Assembly (NCBI GenBank): GCA_905479495.1
Contig: CAJQMR010000010.1
Span: 372,001-436,000, forward strand
Origin: an uncultured Anaerolineae bacterium
GTDB lineage: Bacteria > Chloroflexota > Anaerolineae > Promineifilales > Promineifilaceae
Length of the DNA stretch: 64,000 nucleotides
Reading direction: 5' to 3'
The notes beneath the pieces were generated by a model, which ran no database searches, was not told the origin of the DNA, and worked only from the letters and a program-made list of their open reading frames with translations. Positions 59,001 through 64,000 of this stretch are shown here, piece after piece (position 1 is the stretch's first letter; each line of letters opens with the position of its first letter). The translations under genes and the position numbers were made by a program.

Positions 59001-60275
59001 ATGACCAAGTTAACAGTATATGCCAAGAGACCAGTCAATCTACTCAAAGGACTTCAGGAATGTTGGGAAAATGCTCGTCCCATTCGGCACGCCCAGGCAA
59101 CTGGCATGATTCTTCATCAAATGTATGTAGCTCCCCAATGGACAGTAGACATATTCTTGCCACTCATTTTGCGCTTCATAGAAAGGCACGGACCTTATGG
59201 TATAGACGGAATCTTGCTAACTGCCATGGGTTTGGCAAATAAAATGAAATCACAAACCTATTTACAGGCAATTGATACCGTTGATTTGATGACAGGTGAG
59301 CTAACGAAGCTAAACAAACCATCTTTCGGTATTTACTTTGCGGATTTTGAAGTTATCTTTCCCTCAAATTTGGCAAACGGCAGTCTGCTTCCCATCCAAA
59401 AAATCATATTATCTGCTTTTGATGATACGTTTCGAAACCAGCTTTTTGACGGTGCCTTCTCCGGTTTAGGTCTGTTTAACAACAACTTATCTACCAATTC
59501 ATTGGGCAGTAAAGATTTTGGCGCAAGCGTGCGTTTTATGGGAGGGCAACTGCCACTCCTTCCAAACAGCATGATTAGTGAGAATGGAGAACACTGTGTC
59601 CAGGGATGGGCAGTCGCCGGGGGTTGGATGGGAGCAGCTGTGCTTGGTATTGCGGGTGGTGTTGCGGGGTCTATGGCAGCGCCGGGTCCAGGCACTGTTG
59701 CCGGAGCAGCAGGAGGAGCAAGTTCCGGTGGCTTTTTAGGTTTTCAAACAGGAAAATATGTAGGAATGGTTGTATGTGGGGCCTCAGCAAGTAATAGGGA
59801 GGACAATACAGACAGCTCCCCTACAACAGACGGTACGCAAACAGACACAGGAAACTCGCAAACAGGTACAGGGGATTCAAAATCAAGTAATGACAGTCAA
59901 ACTTCCAACTCAAATGAGCCAGATAATAGCTCAGAACAATCAGGAATGTGCACGGATCCCGATGACCAAACCAGCATCATTGTGCCTGAAATGGAACCAA
60001 CTTCTAATGACGCTGGCGTATTTGTTTTAGCTGCTATGGGTTTGGCAGACCCGGCTGGAAATTTAAACTTCCCAGACCAAAGCCTCATTTCAAATCCTGT
60101 TCAAAGTGTTGAAGGATTAGGTGGTGGCAAGCATTTGATCACATATAATCCGAACACCTTGATATCTTTATTTACAGAGGAAACAACCACCCAAAATCAG
60201 GTTATTAATGATAACGATCTGCTAAAGATTGCCTTTCGTATTGGGTCCTTGATTTATCCGGTATTTAACGAATAG
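59001..60275 (+). CDS. Unknown protein with glycine-zipper hydrophobic core, in a motif-free island
   Basis: The 424-residue protein has a soluble N-terminal region (~1-205), then a Gly/Ala-rich hydrophobic stretch (~208-265; WAVAGGWMGAAVLGIAGGVAG) like the glycine-zipper helices of bacteriocins and membrane-inserting toxins. A Ser/Thr/Asn/Gln/Asp-rich linker (~270-330) and a C-terminal domain (~330-424) follow. No signal peptide or known family is recognised. AAGGAG precedes the ATG. The gene is AT-richer than its neighbours and contains no ACGGCCGT copy over about 1.5 kb, which suggests recent acquisition. Confidence 0.8.
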   Translation: MTKLTVYAKRPVNLLKGLQECWENARPIRHAQATGMILHQMYVAPQWTVDIFLPLILRFIERHGPYGIDGILLTAMGLANKMKSQTYLQAIDTVDLMTGELTKLNKPSFGIYFADFEVIFPSNLANGSLLPIQKIILSAFDDTFRNQLFDGAFSGLGLFNNNLSTNSLGSKDFGASVRFMGGQLPLLPNSMISENGEHCVQGWAVAGGWMGAAVLGIAGGVAGSMAAPGPGTVAGAAGGASSGGFLGFQTGKYVGMVVCGASASNREDNTDSSPTTDGTQTDTGNSQTGTGDSKSSNDSQTSNSNEPDNSSEQSGMCTDPDDQTSIIVPEMEPTSNDAGVFVLAAMGLADPAGNLNFPDQSLISNPVQSVEGLGGGKHLITYNPNTLISLFTEETTTQNQVINDNDLLKIAFRIGSLIYPVFNE

Positions 60276-60347
60276 GGCAAACTAAACTGCAACCAGGACA
60301 TTAAGAGATGAGAGGAAGCGCTAGCTTTGCAGCAAGGTTAGTTTGCC
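60276..60347. terminator. Inverted repeat between convergent genes
   Basis: GGCAAACTAA (60276-60285), directly after the stop of the glycine-zipper gene, is perfectly complementary to TTAGTTTGCC (60338-60347), inside the end of the lipid kinase gene. CTGC/GCAG lie just inside. It could fold in either transcript and slow read-through, though there is no T-run. Confidence 0.4.
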
Positions 60348-61208
60348 GGGGAGAATCTGATACTCAATTTGCGTGGCCGCTTCGGCGATGATTTCGCCAT
60401 CGGCGTGGATGGGCGTGCCGGGTTGGCTGGTGATGGAAATGTGGGTGGTACGGCCGTATACCACCCGTGGATGGAAAATGTGCGTCTTGCGAAACAACCG
60501 TACCAAAATGGCCAGCACCGTCAGCTTAGGCACCTCCGGCGCAAAAACAAAATCGAACAGCCCATCATCAACGGCCGCATCTGGGGCCATATAAAAACCG
60601 CCCGTGCGCGGCCCGTTGCACACCGAAAGCAAATAAACTGGGCCATCATGCCCGCCGTCATCCCAACGCACCTGCATATGCCACGCCTTCAGCTTAATGA
60701 GACCCTTTAGCAGGGCCACCACGTAGCGCAGCTCGCCAGACAGCCGCTTCATATGAATATTTTCCAGGGTAATCATCGGCTCCATAGCCACGGCGCAGTT
60801 GTTGATGAAAAAATGGTCATTGATGCGCCCGGCGTCAATCTGGCGCGTCTGGCCACGAGCGATTATCTGCACCGCCTGGTTCAGGTCGCGGGGCAGACCC
60901 ACCATGTCGCTAAAATCATTGGCGGTGCCGATGGGCAAAATGCCAAATGGCACCGTTGGCCCCTCGCCAGCAGCCCGCAGCAGGCCGTTGGCCACTTCGC
61001 TGAGCGTGCCGTCGCCGCCGGCGGCAACTACGGCATCGTAACCATCAGCAACGGCCGTTTCCGCCAAAGCAATTGCCTCGCGTGGTTTTTCTGTCTGGGT
61101 AATATCACAGGTGATACCCGCAGCAGCAAACGCGGCTCGCACCTCGTCCACACGGGAGCCAGCCCGCCAGCGATTGGCGTACGGATTCAAAATCACCTTA
61201 ATTTTCAT
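60321..61208 (-). CDS. Diacylglycerol/lipid kinase (YegS/DgkB-like)
   Basis: The 295-residue enzyme of the diacylglycerol-kinase catalytic family has the nucleotide-binding VAAGGDGTLSEVANGLL (~60-76), GILPIGTANDFSDMVGLP (~90-108) and a C-terminal beta-sandwich ending HADGEII (PxQxDGE-like). It phosphorylates diacylglycerol or a related lipid with ATP at the inner membrane face. The ATG at 61208 (MKIKVIL) is preferred to TTG at 61214 and lies within the end of the glycerophosphodiesterase gene (11-nt overlap), so both are coupled in one phospholipid-turnover operon. Confidence 0.93.
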   Translation of the reverse strand: MKIKVILNPYANRWRAGSRVDEVRAAFAAAGITCDITQTEKPREAIALAETAVADGYDAVVAAGGDGTLSEVANGLLRAAGEGPTVPFGILPIGTANDFSDMVGLPRDLNQAVQIIARGQTRQIDAGRINDHFFINNCAVAMEPMITLENIHMKRLSGELRYVVALLKGLIKLKAWHMQVRWDDGGHDGPVYLLSVCNGPRTGGFYMAPDAAVDDGLFDFVFAPEVPKLTVLAILVRLFRKTHIFHPRVVYGRTTHISITSQPGTPIHADGEIIAEAATQIEYQILPGKLTLLQS

Positions 61209-61926
61209 GGCCAAACAGCGCCTCCCGAATCAATTTCGGCTTGTTAGTAATGATGCCGTGGACGCCCAAATCGGCCAGGCGCTGTGCTTCCACCAGGTCA
61301 TCCACCGTCCACACGTTTACACGCCAGCCATTTTTTCTGGCCCAGGCCATGTAACTGGCATCCACCATTTTACGGTAGGGATGCACCGCCTGAACGGGAA
61401 TGAGCGAATGTTTGAATTTGAAACCAGATTTGTAACTAAGGTGGGCCACCCAGGTAGATTGGGTGAGATGGCGGCGAGCATAGCGCACGGCCAGCGGATT
61501 AAAGGAAGAGACAACCGTTTGCTGCGCCACGTTATGCGACTCGATGCGGTCGGCCACGGCCGCTGCCAGACCATTGTCTCGCAAAGCGGCCGTTTTTAGT
61601 TCTACATTGTATAAAAAGTTGGGGCCAAACGTTTCAAAAACCTCGTCGAGCGTAGGGATCGACTGCCCTTCACCGGCGTCCAGCGCTTGCAGTTGGGCCA
61701 ATGTCAACTGCTGCACCTGACCCTGCCCGTTGGTTGTCCGCTCCAGCTTACTATCATGGATCACCACCGGCCAACCGTCTGCCGAAAGCTGCACATCAAA
61801 CTCAATGCCATCGGCACCCTGCGCCTGCGCCAGGGCAAACGCAGCCAGTGTGTTTTCCGGTGCTTCTACACTGGCCCCCCGATGACCGATAATTAACGGC
61901 CGTAACGCAGAAGACCAATCCATCAT
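61198..61926 (-). CDS. Glycerophosphodiester phosphodiesterase
   Basis: The 242-residue GDPD has the catalytic IGHRGASVEAPENTLAAF (~12-30), FDVQLSADGWPVVIHD (~43-58, metal-binding Glu/Asp and general-acid His) and FLYNVELK (~104). The C-terminal WTVDDLVEAQRLADLGVHGIITNKP is typical. It hydrolyses glycerophosphodiesters to glycerol-3-phosphate and an alcohol. No signal peptide is present, so it is cytosolic. It starts 3 nt after the AAA ATPase gene's stop, and the lipid kinase gene overlaps its end. Confidence 0.94.
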   Translation of the reverse strand: MMDWSSALRPLIIGHRGASVEAPENTLAAFALAQAQGADGIEFDVQLSADGWPVVIHDSKLERTTNGQGQVQQLTLAQLQALDAGEGQSIPTLDEVFETFGPNFLYNVELKTAALRDNGLAAAVADRIESHNVAQQTVVSSFNPLAVRYARRHLTQSTWVAHLSYKSGFKFKHSLIPVQAVHPYRKMVDASYMAWARKNGWRVNVWTVDDLVEAQRLADLGVHGIITNKPKLIREALFGHEN

Positions 61927-61929
61927 TAG

Positions 61930-63240
61930 CTAAAGCTCAACAAAGTAAGAATCAGCCGCTTTGTCAAGAAGCTCCTTGGTTAGCTGTGGCTTGACGCCCA
62001 AATAATCCGCAATATCCATCAGCTGATCCAAAATATCGCGTGGATGATTGGCCCGCAGCTTTTGGTTGCGCTTGATGTAATATTCTTGCAGCAGGTAGCG
62101 GACACCCTGTTCATCATACTCCACACGCCGCCGCTCACACACCCGCTTAAAGATTTCGCGGTAGCCATCAAACGAAGGCGAGGTTACCTCAATTTTGTGC
62201 CGAATGCGGCGCAAAAATGCCTCATCAACCAGATCGCGCGGTGGTAGGTTGGTGGAGAAAACGATCAGCACCTCAAACGGCACCTCCACTTTCCGCCCCG
62301 TATGCAGGGCCAAAAAGTCGATTTGCTTTTCCATGGGCACAATCCAGCGGTTCAGCAAATCACGGGGACGCACCTGTTGGCGACCAAAGTCATCAATGAG
62401 GAACATGCCACCATTGGCCTTCATTTGGAAGGGGGCTTCATAATATTTGTTGCTGGGATCGTAAATGAGTTCCAGTCCATCCAGCGTCAACTCACCACCC
62501 ACCATAATCACCGGCCGCTTAATGCGTATCCAGCGCGCATCCCCCCGGCGTGGCCCCAACTGCCCGGTAGACATCTTACGCTCAATGTCCGGCACGGCCA
62601 CATGGTTGATCTCATCAAACACCTTGATAATCTGGCCATCAACCTCCACGGCGTAGGGAATGTACATGTCGCTGGTCAAAATCATACGGCCGATACTTTC
62701 CGCAATGGTCGTTTTACCATTTCCGGGCGGCCCATAAAGAAAGATCGACTTCCCAGAGTTGGCGGCTGGACCAATCTTGCCAAAAACAGTCTCTTCCAAA
62801 ACCAGATGAGACAGCGACTGCTGCATCATCTTGGGACTCACTTTTAACCGATTGCCGCCTTGGGCTTTGATAGCCGCAACGTAATTATCCCACGGCACAG
62901 GTGCCGCCCCTACATAGGTCGTGCGCTCTAACTGCTCGCGGGCACGTTCGGCACCTTTATTCGTGATGGAATATTGATAGGTGGCAGCACCTAATCCACC
63001 CGAACCTTTGACCTCACACATCTGTTCCCGCTTGAGAAATTCCATGATGGTACTCACAACGGTAGCAAACGGTAAATGCATATATTCGGCGATATCATGC
63101 CCGGTTAACTGACCACGAAAATACATGATTTTTAGGGCTAAATCCTGCAAAAAGCCCTGTGACAACCCAGTATCTTCTATTCCTTTTATTGCTGGGGGCT
63201 CCCAGTCAAGCCGCTGTGGACTTGGTCCTGCTGTGCTCAT
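61930..63240 (-). CDS. AAA+ ATPase with N-terminal winged helix
   Basis: The 436-residue protein has an N-terminal winged-helix-like region (~25-110; GQLTGHDIAEYMHLPFATVVSTIMEFLKRE) and an AAA+ module (~145-340). Walker A is FLYGPPGNGKTTIAE, Walker B-like GMFLIDDFGRQ, sensor 1 LIVFSTNLPPRDLVDEAFLRRI with the arginine finger, and a C-terminal helical lid follows. It may remodel protein complexes or control transcription or pilus-like machines; related 'ATPase with chaperone activity' proteins are widespread but poorly studied. GGAG precedes the ATG by 8 nt. Confidence 0.88.
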   Translation of the reverse strand: MSTAGPSPQRLDWEPPAIKGIEDTGLSQGFLQDLALKIMYFRGQLTGHDIAEYMHLPFATVVSTIMEFLKREQMCEVKGSGGLGAATYQYSITNKGAERAREQLERTTYVGAAPVPWDNYVAAIKAQGGNRLKVSPKMMQQSLSHLVLEETVFGKIGPAANSGKSIFLYGPPGNGKTTIAESIGRMILTSDMYIPYAVEVDGQIIKVFDEINHVAVPDIERKMSTGQLGPRRGDARWIRIKRPVIMVGGELTLDGLELIYDPSNKYYEAPFQMKANGGMFLIDDFGRQQVRPRDLLNRWIVPMEKQIDFLALHTGRKVEVPFEVLIVFSTNLPPRDLVDEAFLRRIRHKIEVTSPSFDGYREIFKRVCERRRVEYDEQGVRYLLQEYYIKRNQKLRANHPRDILDQLMDIADYLGVKPQLTKELLDKAADSYFVEL

Positions 63241-63299
63241 TTGTCATTCTCCGTGAAATCTGCAACTGCTGTGAACGAATGGAGTGGTAATGGAATTGT

Positions 63300-63328
63300 A
63301 TTGTAATTCGCCTAAATTATTTTCACAA
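63300..63328 (-). promoter_or_regulatory. Promoter of the AAA ATPase/GDPD/lipid kinase operon
   Basis: On the minus strand TTGTGA (63328-63323) and TACAAT (63305-63300) are 17 bp apart, and a second TACAAT overlaps 5 bp further on. Transcription near 63293 gives a 53-nt leader before the ATG at 63240. Three overlapping or nearly abutting genes follow to 60321. Confidence 0.65.
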
Positions 63329-63347
63329 GGGCATTACAAACTTGTGA

Positions 63348-64000
63348 TTAGGTTATTTCATGAACTTGAATGAGATTGGTTTGGCCCTGCTGGCCAAACG
63401 GAACGCCAGCGGTAATGACGAGTTTGTCGCCGGGGTTTAATTTAAAACGCTGCATGGCTGCGGCCGTTTTTTCCAGCATCTCATCGGTATTGGAAAAATC
63501 TGGCACCAGCACGCACTCCACGCCCCAAACCAAAGAGAGCTTACGCCGTGTCCGTTCCAGGGGCGAAACCGCCATCACCGGGGTCGGTGGCCGGTGGCGA
63601 GCAATCTGGGTGGCTGTGTACCCAGACATGGTCGTGCTTACAATGGCCCGTGCGCCTATTTGCTCGGCTACATCACAACAAGCAGCACTAATCGCTTGGG
63701 TAACGGTATGCGATTCAGCAGATTCGGCCTGCCGCCGATTGCGCCACTCTGTGTACGGGAAGGCACCTTCGATAATCTCGCTAATTTGCTTCATCATCAA
63801 CACTGATTCCACAGGAAAATGACCAGAGGCCGTTTCGCCGGAAAGCATCACAGCGTCGGTGCCATCCAAAATGGCGTTGGCCACATCGCTAGCTTCTGCA
63901 CGCGTTGGCCGAGGATGTTCCACCATGGATTGCAGCATCTGGGTGGCCGTGATGACTGGCTTGCCCACGGCGTTGCACGTGCTGATGATGCGCTTTTGCA
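63348..64000 (-). CDS. pyk: Pyruvate kinase (partial, N-terminus off window)
   Basis: The last 217 residues of pyruvate kinase run in from the right edge: [54 protein letters not shown] (the end of the barrel with the Mg/ATP-site helix), then the C-terminal alpha/beta domain ending [17 protein letters not shown]. It converts phosphoenolpyruvate and ADP into pyruvate and ATP in glycolysis. The reading frame is open to the window end and the start codon lies beyond it. Confidence 0.96.
   Translation of the reverse strand, partial: QKRIISTCNAVGKPVITATQMLQSMVEHPRPTRAEASDVANAILDGTDAVMLSGETASGHFPVESVLMMKQISEIIEGAFPYTEWRNRRQAESAESHTVTQAISAACCDVAEQIGARAIVSTTMSGYTATQIARHRPPTPVMAVSPLERTRRKLSLVWGVECVLVPDFSNTDEMLEKTAAAMQRFKLNPGDKLVITAGVPFGQQGQTNLIQVHEIT

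Larger units (their letters stand above)
1..64000. repeat. Dispersed highly iterated palindrome ACGGCCGT
   Basis: The 8-bp palindrome ACGGCCGT, usually as (A/T)ACGGCCGT(T/A), recurs through the whole window in coding and non-coding DNA. Exact copies in the first 15.5 kb begin near 174, 1597, 2178, 5059, 6184, 6465, 7087, 7700, 8139, 9028, 9146, 9297, 9419, 9626, 9871, 11006, 11928, 12117, 12197, 13006, 13332, 13917, 14082, 14540, 14627 and 15153. One-base variants ending in CGGCCGC or CGGCCGA are also common. In genes it reads TAV, NGR or RP(F/L/S/Y) depending on frame. It behaves like the HIP1 octamer of cyanobacteria; the function is unknown. Conspicuous gaps are 59001-60275 and most of 16112-18840. 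Confidence 0.95.

Overview
The window is a 64 kb piece of a free-living, membrane-rich bacterial chromosome with about half GC. It contains no rRNA, tRNA, CRISPR array, intact insertion sequence or phage module. Several things fit Chloroflexota of the Anaerolineae/Ardenticatenia kind: many lipoproteins with Pro/Thr-rich linkers, a Tat-type lipoprotein solute-binding protein, a DUF3048 lipoprotein, a TGS-SAD-kinase fusion, a SARP-NACHT protein and very many sensor kinases. This assignment is an inference, because no phylogenetic marker was aligned. The most pervasive signal is the 8-bp palindrome ACGGCCGT. By eye there are about 26 exact copies in the first 15.5 kb, against well under one expected by chance. 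It lies inside genes in all three frames, where it reads TAV, NGR or RP(F/L/S/Y), and between genes.

Layout. 1-4410: lipoprotein (partial), MerR regulator, bestrophin-like protein and a proton-pumping pyrophosphatase, all minus. 5107-6819: aminotransferase and methyltransferase, plus. 6914-9489: APH-type kinase, GNAT and iron alcohol dehydrogenase, a tight minus operon. 9611-15495: PAS sensor kinase with receiver, DUF4405 membrane protein, MFS exporter and DUF3048 lipoprotein. 16112-22994: dipeptide/oligopeptide ABC transporter with fused ATPases, then a CBS-ACT protein. 23053-26323: a diverged methylaspartate ammonia-lyase homologue, an IclR regulator and an unknown protein. 26363-29340: PilO-like and PilN-like proteins with LysM and Pro/Thr-rich parts. 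29653-41328: six signalling genes arranged as a mirror image around a CHASE kinase. 41573-45563: GT-C-type membrane protein, TGS-SAD-uridine-kinase-like protein and a zinc-phospholipase-C-like protein. 45764-50801: cell-wall genes (lytic transglycosylase, M23 peptidase, PD40 protein with an M15-like tail) plus a lone receiver. 51106-55554: hemolysin III, heme O synthase, glutaredoxin-like protein, metallo-hydrolase and lipoprotein. 55603-60275: SARP-NACHT membrane protein, ABM-like protein and a glycine-zipper protein in a motif-free island. 60321-64000: diacylglycerol kinase, glycerophosphodiesterase, AAA ATPase and pyruvate kinase (partial).

How it works together. Much of the window concerns the envelope and signalling: proton pumping, peptide import, wall hydrolysis, phospholipid turnover and two-component networks. 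Several genes (MerR, aminotransferase, lytic transglycosylase, PD40 protein, possibly DUF3048) have a -10 box ending 6-9 nt before the start codon, which predicts leaderless mRNAs alongside ordinary Shine-Dalgarno genes. Intergenic regions carry three kinds of repeat: hairpins of CACAGAG-type words, head-to-head AT-rich short repeats, and hairpins made from two copies of the ACGGCCGT core.
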